Positions 57,433 through 64,000 of a stretch of DNA of 64,000 nt are shown piece by piece (the stretch's first letter is position 1; every line of letters starts with the position of its first letter). Below the pieces are notes generated by a model, which made no database searches, was not told the DNA's origin, and saw nothing but the letters and a program-made list of their open reading frames with translations. Both the position numbers and the translations under genes were made by a program. This DNA comes from Virgibacillus indicus (GTDB taxonomy: Bacteria > Bacillota > Bacilli > Bacillales > Amphibacillaceae). The stretch lies in NCBI RefSeq assembly GCF_002266285.1, contig NZ_NPMS01000001.1:744001-808000 (forward strand), read 5' to 3'.

Positions 57433-58593
57433 TTAGTTAACCATAGAAACAATTTTTTCTGCACCATCGGCCATTGAATCAGCTGATGTAATATTTAAGC
57501 CTGATTCATTAAGAATCTCCTTGCCTAAGTCAACATTCGTACCTTCCAGGCGTACAACAAGCGGAATTTTTAAGTCTACTTGTTTTGTTGCTTCTACAAC
57601 ACCCTCAGCAATAACATCACATTTCATGATTCCTCCGAAGATGTTCACAAAGATTCCCTTTACATTGGAATCGGACAAAATGATTTTAAATGCTTCCGTA
57701 ACCTTTTCAGCAGTAGCACCGCCCCCAACATCAAGGAAGTTTGCAGGGTCGCCGCCATAATGTTTAATAATATCCATTGTGGACATAGCAAGTCCTGCAC
57801 CATTTACCATACAGCCAATATTGCCATCTAATGAAATATAGCTAAGGTCATATTTGGATGCTTGAATTTCCTTTTCATCTTCTTCATCCAAATCACGCAG
57901 TTCCTGTACGTCTTTTTGACGGAATAATGCATTATCATCGAAATTTAATTTAGCGTCCAATGCTAAAACTTCACCATCACCTGTTGTAACAAGTGGGTTG
58001 ATTTCTGCAATGGAGCAATCCTTTTCTACAAAAGCGTTGTAAAGACTTGACATAAATTTCACTGCTTTTCCTATTAATTCATCAGGAATGTTAATATTAA
58101 ATGCTAGTCTTCGAGCTTGATAACCGGAAAGCCCTACAACCGGATCAATTACCTCTTTAAAAATTTTCTCTGGTGTCGCTTCAGCTACTTCTTCAATTTC
58201 AGTTCCGCCTTCTTCTGATGCCATCATGACAACACGAGAAGTTGCGCGGTCTAAAACAACCCCAACATAATATTCCTTCTTAATATCACAGCCCTCTTCA
58301 ATAAGTAACCGTTTAACTTCTTTTCCTTCAGGGCCTGTTTGATGTGTAACTAATGTTTTTCCAAGAATTTCATCAGCGTATGTACGCACTTCTTCCAGAC
58401 TTTTAGCAACTTTTACGCCACCGGCTTTCCCTCTGCCGCCTGCATGGATTTGTGCTTTAACAACAGTAACAGAAGTTCCAAGCTTTTCAGCAGCTTCCAC
58501 GGCTTCGTCTACAGTATATGCAACATGTCCATTAGGAACATTTACGCCATAGCTTCGTAAAATATCTTTTCCTTGATATTCATGAATGTTCAT
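57433..58593 (-). CDS. sucC: Succinyl-CoA synthetase beta subunit SucC
   Basis: ATP-grasp subunit of succinyl-CoA synthetase. The product has 386 residues: [20 protein letters not shown] at the N-terminus, the nucleotide-binding [18 protein letters not shown], metal-binding EINPLVTT, and the C-terminal ligase domain with [20 protein letters not shown] and [13 protein letters not shown]. It has its own promoter (58628-58656) and leads the sucCD operon. Confidence 0.98.
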   Translation of the reverse strand: MNIHEYQGKDILRSYGVNVPNGHVAYTVDEAVEAAEKLGTSVTVVKAQIHAGGRGKAGGVKVAKSLEEVRTYADEILGKTLVTHQTGPEGKEVKRLLIEEGCDIKKEYYVGVVLDRATSRVVMMASEEGGTEIEEVAEATPEKIFKEVIDPVVGLSGYQARRLAFNINIPDELIGKAVKFMSSLYNAFVEKDCSIAEINPLVTTGDGEVLALDAKLNFDDNALFRQKDVQELRDLDEEDEKEIQASKYDLSYISLDGNIGCMVNGAGLAMSTMDIIKHYGGDPANFLDVGGGATAEKVTEAFKIILSDSNVKGIFVNIFGGIMKCDVIAEGVVEATKQVDLKIPLVVRLEGTNVDLGKEILNESGLNITSADSMADGAEKIVSMVN

Positions 58594-58627
58594 TATTTAT
58601 CCTCCCATCAAATTTCACTGCATTTCC

Positions 58628-58656
58628 ATTGTATTAAAAAACAACAAATTTCACAA
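58628..58656 (-). promoter_or_regulatory. sucCD promoter
   Basis: On the minus strand TTGTGA (58656-58651), a 17-base spacer and TACAAT (58633-58628), about 35 bases upstream of the sucC start. Confidence 0.55.
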
Positions 58657-58692
58657 GAATAAGTAGATTTTATTGTCATAGTATTGTCGAAT

Positions 58693-58971
58693 TTACTCTA
58701 ATTTGCCGCCAATACGTTTGTCTGTTTGGTAAATAAAGGCAAAAACCTCAGCAACTGCCTGATAAAGTTCCTCAGGAATCGACTCATTTATATTCAATTC
58801 TGCAAGTAATTCTACAAGGGATGAATCTTCCATAACAGGTACATTATTTTCTCTTGCTTTATTAATAATATTATCAGCGGTAAAACCTTTACCTGCAGCT
58901 GCAACAACAGGTGCACTATCTCTTTTTTGATCGTAGCGGAGTGCTGCTGCCTTTTTCCTGTTTTTACTCAT
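58693..58971 (-). CDS. ylqH: Free-standing FlhB C-terminal (FlhB_CC) protein, YlqH-like
   Basis: A 92-residue soluble protein equivalent to the part of FlhB that follows the NPTH cleavage site. AAALRYDQKRDSAPVVAAAG aligns with AIAVKYDEEKASAPYVVAKG of the FlhB encoded in this window, and SIPEELYQAVAEVFAFIYQT with MIPEEFYQAVAEILAYVYRL. It has no membrane domain and no NPTH. It overlaps the ylqG-like gene by four bases. Such proteins can replace cleaved FlhB_CC in some bacteria (FhlB). The role in Bacilli is not settled. Intact and conserved in position, so not a fragment. Confidence 0.9.
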   Translation of the reverse strand: MSKNRKKAAALRYDQKRDSAPVVAAAGKGFTADNIINKARENNVPVMEDSSLVELLAELNINESIPEELYQAVAEVFAFIYQTDKRIGGKLE

Positions 58972-60761
58972 ATACGGTAATCAACTCCCTTATAGGGTGA
59001 ATGTGCTAATTTTTCAGTAGTATCTCTTTTTTTTACATCCTTTTGCTGTAAAGGCTTAAAAGATAAGGATGTCAGATGGTAATCTATATTCTGAAGCCCT
59101 TTTTTTAATAATGGTTCAAAGGAAGAAGTCTTCTCCCTGCTGAGCTGCTTGTGATCATTGAATACTGTAATAGATACGGCCCTTTTTTGTATATTCATAT
59201 CAATTACTGTTTTATTTAAATGCATCAGATCCAGATAAAAAAGAATATGGCAAAAATCTGGATTGATTTCACCATTTGCCATTTTCCGTCCCTCAAACTC
59301 TAGTTCCAGATCACTATTAAGTCCAAGCCTTTCTCCCGGCACCAGGAGGCTTGCCTGAAGGAAATAATTGTTATCTGATTGGACAGATTGAAGCTGCATT
59401 CCATTAATAAAATGAAGCAGTTGCTGCGCTTGTTCAGATTTTGCACCAATATTTTGCTGTAAAAGATTAAGGAGCATTGCTTTTATTGCAGTTGACTGTT
59501 TTTCAAAATTATTATTTCCCAGCTCGTTTTCATAATTAATCCCTATATTATGAAGCAGGTTATTTAGAATAGTCAGAAACTGATCTTTTGGTGTTTTTTG
59601 CAGAAATAAACTATCCAATGATAATTTCTGCAAAAAGTGTTCAATTTCGGTATAGGTTTGTCCATTGTTCAGAGTTTGCACTAAAGATAAGAACTGATTT
59701 AAATTATTGGGTGTATTATTCAAAAGATTCATAGCCTGCTGGCTGTCATTTGAAGCAAATGGCATAATCAATTGGGAATATTGTCGCTTCATCTGTACAA
59801 AATCTTCATTGGATAATGGCACACCGTTTGCAGCAGCCTGATTAATATTAAGTTGCCACATTTTTAAGAACTCCTGTGACTGTGATATAATTTGATCTCT
59901 GTTATTAATCAGTTGACTGAATACATGTGCAATTTTTGATTCATTGAAACCAAACGGCAATTTCAGATTGTTTAAAGTTTGTTCATCTCCAATTATTGCT
60001 GCAAACGAATTCCATTTCGACTTCCAAGAATTAAAGTCTAATGTCGGGTCCACCAAACCGCTAGCTTTAGCTATATTGAAAAATATCTGTTTATCCATCA
60101 CAGCCTCTGAGCTTATCTGCTGTGAAATATGTAACTTCGGAGATAAAGGCCGATCAATTAATTGACCAAGGCGTTCCCTGAGCTGAAGTTGTTCCGGATC
60201 AAACTTTAATTGAGCCAGCAGCGTGTTTACAGGAGTGGAAAAATCCTGTGAGTTTTTTGCTGACAGTGCTTGAAATACGTTATATGTAACCGGGAGTTTT
60301 CTGGCAATCATTTCTTTGAGAGCGAGCTGGTTCTCATTGGTATTTTTGGTATTATTTAATAGCTGAAAGGCGTTAATCAGCTGATTTTTTTCAAATGGGA
60401 TCCGTTCATGTATCAATAACTGCATAAATGCAACATTTGCTTTTGAATGCTTCAGTCCAAGCTGCTGCATCAGATTCAAAATATTGCTGCGCTCCTCTCC
60501 TTTCAGGCTCTCTCCCAAAACCTTTAAATGAAGAACCTGATCTGCCGCTTCCACTTGAAAATGATATCTTTCCCCAAGTGTTAAAGGTGCCTCTAATTGA
60601 GCAATCATTTTTTGTGTGCCAAGCTGTATTTGTGCTTTATTATCCGGAAATAGTTTCAAAATTTTCCCTTGGATAATTTGTCCGGGCTTCAGGAAATGCT
60701 TTGGACTTGAGAGCTTGACTGAATGGCTTTCAGTTACATTATAAATACTCAACAAGGACAC
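58968..60761 (-). CDS. ylqG: Large FliK-like protein, YlqG family
   Basis: A 597-residue protein with no signal peptide or membrane helix. Residues 1-105 form a beta-rich domain (LKPGQIIQGKILKLFPDNKA, LTLGERYHFQVEAAD). The middle is helical and rich in Gln/Asn/Leu. The C-terminal 110 residues (LELEFEGRKMANGEINPDFC, FYLDLMHLNKTVIDMNIQKR) resemble the hook-length control domain of FliK. It is coupled by four bases to the FlhB_CC gene, which supports a functional pair. Function is unproven in any species as far as I know. Confidence 0.8.
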   Translation of the reverse strand: MSLLSIYNVTESHSVKLSSPKHFLKPGQIIQGKILKLFPDNKAQIQLGTQKMIAQLEAPLTLGERYHFQVEAADQVLHLKVLGESLKGEERSNILNLMQQLGLKHSKANVAFMQLLIHERIPFEKNQLINAFQLLNNTKNTNENQLALKEMIARKLPVTYNVFQALSAKNSQDFSTPVNTLLAQLKFDPEQLQLRERLGQLIDRPLSPKLHISQQISSEAVMDKQIFFNIAKASGLVDPTLDFNSWKSKWNSFAAIIGDEQTLNNLKLPFGFNESKIAHVFSQLINNRDQIISQSQEFLKMWQLNINQAAANGVPLSNEDFVQMKRQYSQLIMPFASNDSQQAMNLLNNTPNNLNQFLSLVQTLNNGQTYTEIEHFLQKLSLDSLFLQKTPKDQFLTILNNLLHNIGINYENELGNNNFEKQSTAIKAMLLNLLQQNIGAKSEQAQQLLHFINGMQLQSVQSDNNYFLQASLLVPGERLGLNSDLELEFEGRKMANGEINPDFCHILFYLDLMHLNKTVIDMNIQKRAVSITVFNDHKQLSREKTSSFEPLLKKGLQNIDYHLTSLSFKPLQQKDVKKRDTTEKLAHSPYKGVDYRI

Positions 60762-60779
60762 CTCCTCTCAGAAATTATT

Positions 60780-61550
60780 TTAATTTACCAGATTTCGCAC
60801 AGGCGCAAATGATCTTCTGTGGTATGGAGATGGCCCAAACTCCTGAAGGTTTTTCATGTGTTCCTTTGTTCCATAGCCCATATTAGAGGCAAATTCATAG
60901 ATTGGATATTCCTTATGTACTTCCTTCATCAGATTATCACGTGTAACCTTGGCCAAAATACTTGCTGCAGCAATCGACACACTTTTGGCATCACCCTTTG
61001 TTATCGCTTCAGATGTACATGGGAGATCCCTAAGATTCACAGCATCAATTAAGATATGATGCGGTTTTGGATCAAGTTGATTAATAGCATCATACATTGC
61101 TGCTTTTGTAGCTTCATATATATTTATGTCATCAATTTTTTGATTGTTTACAATGGATATACCGTAACTGATTGCCTCATTTTTAATAATTGTATAATAC
61201 TGATTTCTAGCTGTTTCACTCAGCTGCTTCGAATCATTTAACCCAAGCAATGTAAAATCACGCGGCAATATAACTGCTGCAGCAACTACTGGCCCAGCTA
61301 ACGGCCCTCTTCCTGCTTCATCAATACCTGCAATATACTCACATCCGTTTAGATAGCAGCGTTCTTCAAAACGGCACATCTCATTAAACTGCTGTATCAA
61401 TGCCTGTTTCTTTAACTTTCTTTTTTCGTAGGTTTTAATTAATTGTTGAACACCTTTACGTTCATCCAATTTTAATTGGCTGAGTAATTTTTCGTTAAGT
61501 TCATCAGCCTCAAATAATTGTTTTAATACTGCAATAGATTTCTTCTCCAT
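60780..61550 (-). CDS. rnhB: Ribonuclease HII
   Basis: Cleaves RNA in RNA-DNA hybrids and removes single misincorporated ribonucleotides. The product has 256 residues with an N-terminal helical extension (1-70) usual in Bacilli. The catalytic set begins with Asp77/Glu78 in IDEAGRGPLAGPVVAAAVIL, then LLGLNDSKQLSE, ILIDAVNL and SIAAASILAKVTRD. The start ATG follows AAAGGAG. It lies between rbgA and ylqG in the conserved order. Confidence 0.96.
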   Translation of the reverse strand: MEKKSIAVLKQLFEADELNEKLLSQLKLDERKGVQQLIKTYEKRKLKKQALIQQFNEMCRFEERCYLNGCEYIAGIDEAGRGPLAGPVVAAAVILPRDFTLLGLNDSKQLSETARNQYYTIIKNEAISYGISIVNNQKIDDINIYEATKAAMYDAINQLDPKPHHILIDAVNLRDLPCTSEAITKGDAKSVSIAAASILAKVTRDNLMKEVHKEYPIYEFASNMGYGTKEHMKNLQEFGPSPYHRRSFAPVRNLVN

Positions 61551-61603
61551 TTTTTCACCCTGTCTCCTTTCTATTATCGGTTATTACAAGAAAGTTGTTA
61601 GCC

Positions 61604-61636
61604 AAAAAAACATGACATCCACCCTGAAGGTGCATG
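61604..61636 (-). terminator. Weak terminator candidate between rbgA and rnhB
   Basis: On the minus strand CACC-TTCAG-GGTG with an outer CATG/CATG pairing and a 5-base bulge is followed by seven T. The stem is short, so confidence is low. Confidence 0.3.
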
Positions 61637-61640
61637 CCGA

Positions 61641-62489
61641 TTATTTCGGTGGTGACTCCAGCGTTATTTTTCCAAGTCTGCCTGTACGGAGATCACGTAT
61701 AACAATGTCGGAAACTTTATCAAAATTAACATTCCCTCCGCTTTCAAGTGCACCACGCAGTTTTCCTATAACCTCGAAGATTTCCAGCATATCTTCCATA
61801 TCTCGGCTAATATGAAAACGCTCTTCCATTCTCTCCGGGTAATTTTGCTGCAGATAACTGATTACAAATGCAGTTATATCCTGCAATGAAAGCAGCTGAT
61901 CCTTAATAGTTCCAATTGCCGCCAATCGATAGCCAACGATTTCATCTTCAAATTTTGGCCATAAAATCCCTGGCGTGTCCAACAATTCAAAGTCTTTTTT
62001 TACTTTTATCCACAACTGCTGTTTCGTAACCCCAGGTCTGTCTCCGGTTTTAGCAATTTTCTTATTGGCAAGACGGTTTATTAATGTAGATTTTCCTACA
62101 TTTGGAATTCCGACAATCATAGCCCTGGCTGGACGTGGCTGAATTCCTTTCTTCAGCAGTTTATCCATTTTTTCCTGGCCAAGTTCCTTGGCCAATTGAA
62201 TAACCCGTTTAATGTCGGATTTATCATTTACATTAATTGCAATCGCCGGAATGTCCCTTTCTTTAAAATAGGTTATCCATTTCTCAGTTTCCCGATCGTC
62301 TGCCAAATCTTTCTTCATTAAAACAATCATTTTTGATTTCGTTTGCAGAACCTGCTGGAGCATTGGATTTTGTGATGAAAGCGGTGCTCTTGCATCAACC
62401 AGTTCCATGACAAAATCTACGAGCTTCAGCTTCTCTTCTACTTCTCTTCTGGCCTTCGCCATATGTCCTGGGAACCATTGTATTGTCAT
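61641..62489 (-). CDS. rbgA: Ribosome biogenesis GTPase RbgA (YlqF)
   Basis: Circularly permuted GTPase needed for late 50S assembly (L16 incorporation). The product has 282 residues. The permuted order is visible: the G4-like MKKDLAD at 58-64 precedes G1 GIPNVGKST (127-135), then G3 DTPGILWPK. The N-terminal WFPGHMAKARREVEEKL is diagnostic, and the C-terminal ANTAR-like RNA-binding domain follows residue 200. It lies seven bases from lepB. Confidence 0.97.
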   Translation of the reverse strand: MTIQWFPGHMAKARREVEEKLKLVDFVMELVDARAPLSSQNPMLQQVLQTKSKMIVLMKKDLADDRETEKWITYFKERDIPAIAINVNDKSDIKRVIQLAKELGQEKMDKLLKKGIQPRPARAMIVGIPNVGKSTLINRLANKKIAKTGDRPGVTKQQLWIKVKKDFELLDTPGILWPKFEDEIVGYRLAAIGTIKDQLLSLQDITAFVISYLQQNYPERMEERFHISRDMEDMLEIFEVIGKLRGALESGGNVNFDKVSDIVIRDLRTGRLGKITLESPPK

Positions 62490-62496
62490 TTTTAGC

Positions 62497-63057
62497 CTAC
62501 TCTCCCAAAATTTGAAGCCTGTTAAAAGGCCAGTAAATTAAACTTGTTTTACCAACAATCTGATCCATTGAAATAAGTCCCAGCATCCGGCTATCTGTAG
62601 AATTACTCCGATTATCACCTAGAACCAGAACATGTCCTTCCGGTATTTCTTCATACCCACCTGGTAATGTTTCAAGTGAAAAGTCGTTTACAGCCGTCTG
62701 ATACAGCCCATTCTTTTCTTCTAAAAATGGCTCTTCTACTGCTTCACCATCAATATATAAAACATTATCAACTACTTCCACATGTTCTCCCGGCACTCCA
62801 ATCACCCGTTTAATAAAGTCTTTTTGGGCCGAAGCATGGAAAACAATTATATCAAAACGTTCCGGTTCATGAATCCGATAGCTGAATTTATTCACAATCA
62901 TTTGATCTCCATCATGCAAAGTCGGCAGCATGGATGGCCCATCTACTACAATAGGGGCAAAAAAGAACATCCGAACAATAAATGCCAGCCCGAAAGCAAA
63001 TAGTAATGCTTTTGCCCAATCAAACCATTCACTCTTACCCTTTTCTTTTTTTGCCAT
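62497..63057 (-). CDS. lepB: Type I signal peptidase
   Basis: Cleaves Sec and Tat signal peptides at the outer face of the membrane. The product has 186 residues with one N-terminal transmembrane helix (about 14-34), typical of the Bacillus Sip type. Catalytic Ser42 is in VDGPSMLPTLHDGDQM, Lys83 in FIKRVIGVPGEHV, and the last box GDNRSNSTDSRMLG is present. The start ATG follows GGAGGAAA. It is between rplS and rbgA. A short foldback repeat sits just upstream. Confidence 0.96.
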   Translation of the reverse strand: MAKKEKGKSEWFDWAKALLFAFGLAFIVRMFFFAPIVVDGPSMLPTLHDGDQMIVNKFSYRIHEPERFDIIVFHASAQKDFIKRVIGVPGEHVEVVDNVLYIDGEAVEEPFLEEKNGLYQTAVNDFSLETLPGGYEEIPEGHVLVLGDNRSNSTDSRMLGLISMDQIVGKTSLIYWPFNRLQILGE

Positions 63058-63090
63058 GTGTTTTCCTCCGACAACAGTAAGTTATAGTGC

Positions 63091-63215
63091 GTGTTCAAAA
63101 AGAGGATGAAAAGGACCGGGAAATTCGAGGCGGCGAAGCTTTGAGTAACGGATAAGCACGCCAACAAAGAAATTCGATGTGTTGTTTTCACCGGACTTTT
63201 TGAGCTTCCTCTTAT
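63091..63215. repeat. Short copy of the GTTCAAAAAG-ended foldback repeat
   Basis: Begins GTGTTCAAAAAG and ends CTTTTTGAGC, i.e. inverted ends like those at 14080-14420. Its core CGAGGCGGCGAAGCTTTGAG then TAACGGATAAGC matches the minus-strand core CGAGGCGGCGAAGTTTTGAA of the larger element. It also holds two direct GAAATTCGA copies. It lies between the rplS terminator and lepB. Confidence 0.7.
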
Positions 63216-63270
63216 ATCTTTATTTTATACCAGTTTTACCATATCATTCCACCATTAGAGCAGGTATAAA

Positions 63271-63306
63271 ACAAAAAGGAGCTTGTGCATAATGACAAGC
63301 TCCTTT
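63271..63306 (-). terminator. rplS terminator
   Basis: A perfect 12-base stem (AAAGGAGCTTGT / ACAAGCTCCTTT, 8-base loop). On the minus strand the 3' arm continues TTTTTGTTTTATACC, a strong intrinsic terminator 34 bases after the rplS stop. Confidence 0.85.
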
Positions 63307-63339
63307 CCGCTACCTATTTTCATATCCAGTTTCGTACAC

Positions 63340-63684
63340 TTATCTGCGTTCTTTAATCCGTGCTGCTTTACCACGCAGATTACGCAAGTAGTAAAGTTTT
63401 GCACGACGTACAATACCACGGCGACTTACTTCGATTTTATCAAGACGAGGTGAATGTACTGGGAAAGTACGTTCAACACCAACACCGTAAGAAAGTTTTC
63501 TTACTGTAAATGTTTCACTGATTCCACCATTTTGGCGTTTGATTACAACACCTTCGAATACCTGAATACGTTCACGAGTTCCTTCAACAACTTTTACGTG
63601 AACTTTAACAGTGTCACCCGGGCGGAAATCAGGATGATCTGTGCGAAGTTGATCTTTTGTAATATCTTCGATTAATTTTTGCAT
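63340..63684 (-). CDS. rplS: 50S ribosomal protein L19
   Basis: Ribosomal protein at the 30S-50S interface. The product has 114 residues with [40 protein letters not shown], the [15 protein letters not shown] block and a basic C-terminus RKLYYLR-like ([20 protein letters not shown]). The ATG follows GGAGTGAAGC. It has its own promoter and an upstream leader that resembles the autoregulatory L19 leader. Confidence 0.98.
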   Translation of the reverse strand: MQKLIEDITKDQLRTDHPDFRPGDTVKVHVKVVEGTRERIQVFEGVVIKRQNGGISETFTVRKLSYGVGVERTFPVHSPRLDKIEVSRRGIVRRAKLYYLRNLRGKAARIKERR

Positions 63685-63782
63685 CCTGCTTCACTCCTTC
63701 CAAACCAATGCTCATATCTCTTATCTGTGACAGCGGAACATCGTTTATACGACTTAAAGACGATACTTTAAGCACAACAATT
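63685..63782 (-). ncRNA. Probable L19 (rplS) leader
   Basis: The roughly 95-base transcribed region between the promoter at 63783-63811 and rplS contains TTTAAGTCGTATAAACGATG then TTCCGCTGTC and ATGAGC, features I recall from the Firmicutes L19 leader RNA. Placement fits, but I cannot confirm the secondary structure by alignment here. Confidence 0.45.
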
Positions 63783-63811
63783 AATATACCATAATGAGAG
63801 ATTGAGTTCAA
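63783..63811 (-). promoter_or_regulatory. rplS promoter
   Basis: On the minus strand TTGAAC (63811-63806), a 17-base spacer and TATATT (63788-63783), with TG one base before the -10. Predicted start near 63776. Confidence 0.75.
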
Positions 63812-63839
63812 CTGTTTTTAAAATGTAAAATTACTTAAT

Positions 63840-64000
63840 TTATGTTCTCCCATTTTTACTTAAAGCTTCTAAAATTTTCTGATCCTCTGCAGAAAGATTT
63901 TGCTTATCCAGCAAATCCGGTCTGCGTTCTAACGTTCTTTTTAATGATTCCCTTTTTCTCCATTGAACAATCTTTGCATGGTGTCCGGAAAGCAGAATTT
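63840..64000 (-). CDS. trmD: tRNA (guanine(37)-N1)-methyltransferase TrmD, C-terminal part (cut by window edge)
   Basis: Methylates G37 next to the anticodon to prevent frameshifting. Only the last 52 codons are here. The TrmD C-terminal signature is clear: [20 protein letters not shown] then TLERRPDLL, followed by a variable tail ending in a TAA at 63842-63840. The position before rplS is the conserved rimM-trmD-rplS order. The catalytic knot domain lies outside the window. Confidence 0.93.
   Translation of the reverse strand, partial: ILLSGHHAKIVQWRKRESLKRTLERRPDLLDKQNLSAEDQKILEALSKNGRT

Noticed and set aside
58693..58971. FlhB fragment as a pseudogene
   Set aside because: The frame is intact, coupled to its neighbour, keeps the hydrophobic core pattern of FlhB_CC and occupies the same locus as B. 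subtilis ylqH, so it is a real gene.

Overview
This window is one chromosomal segment of a low-GC, Gram-positive, motile, endospore-former-type Bacillaceae genome. Nearly every protein reads as a close relative of its Bacillus subtilis counterpart, and the gene order follows the B. subtilis ribF-to-trmD stretch almost gene for gene. The style of the intergenic repeats and several proteins suggest the Oceanobacillus/Virgibacillus/Lentibacillus group, but that genus-level guess is inference. Every gene I can support lies on the minus strand, so transcription runs from high to low coordinates. Both ends cut through genes: ribF on the left and trmD on the right.

Layout from right to left, which is the direction of transcription. 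(1) 64000-56400: trmD end, rplS, lepB, rbgA, rnhB, ylqG, a free-standing FlhB C-terminal protein (ylqH), sucC-sucD and dprA. (2) 55400-48840: topA, a 104-residue unknown gene where trmFO is usually found, then xerC-hslV-hslU-codY. (3) 48049-19571: the fla/che operon. It runs flgB-flgC-fliE-fliF-fliG-fliH-fliI-fliJ-ylxF-fliK-flgD, a small flagellar operon protein, flgE-swrD-fliL-fliM-fliY-cheY-fliO-fliP-fliQ-fliR-flhB-flhA-flhF-flhG-cheB-cheA-cheW-cheC-cheD-sigD, a FapA-like gene, an unknown, and swrB. Many of these genes overlap by 4-8 bases. (4) 19550-12750: rpsB-tsf, pyrH-frr, uppS-cdsA-rseP. (5) 12640-8353: polC. (6) 8176-7313: an extra RsbR-family gene. (7) 6590-1: rimP-nusA-ylxR-ylxQ-infB-ylxP-rbfA, truB, ribF.

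The genes form working groups. Region 3 encodes the flagellar basal body, type III export apparatus, hook, switch, chemotaxis phosphorelay (CheA, CheY, CheB, with the CheC/FliY/CheD adaptation and phosphatase arms) and the late sigma factor. Regions 4-7 supply translation (S2, EF-Ts, RRF, IF2, RimP, RbfA, L7Ae-like), transcription termination (NusA), replication (PolC) and envelope lipid synthesis (UppS, CdsA, RseP). Region 2 combines chromosome topology, dimer resolution, an ATP-dependent protease and the CodY nutrient regulator.

The departures from the expected order are the main points of interest. proS, dxr and trmFO are all absent from their usual slots. The dxr slot is filled by a roughly 340-base foldback repeat. 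A RsbR-like stressosome protein lacking both phosphorylatable threonines sits between polC and rimP, next to three tandem 52-base repeats. A FliK-like/FlhB-C-like gene pair lies outside the flagellar operon. I found no CRISPR array, insertion sequence, prophage, tRNA or rRNA.
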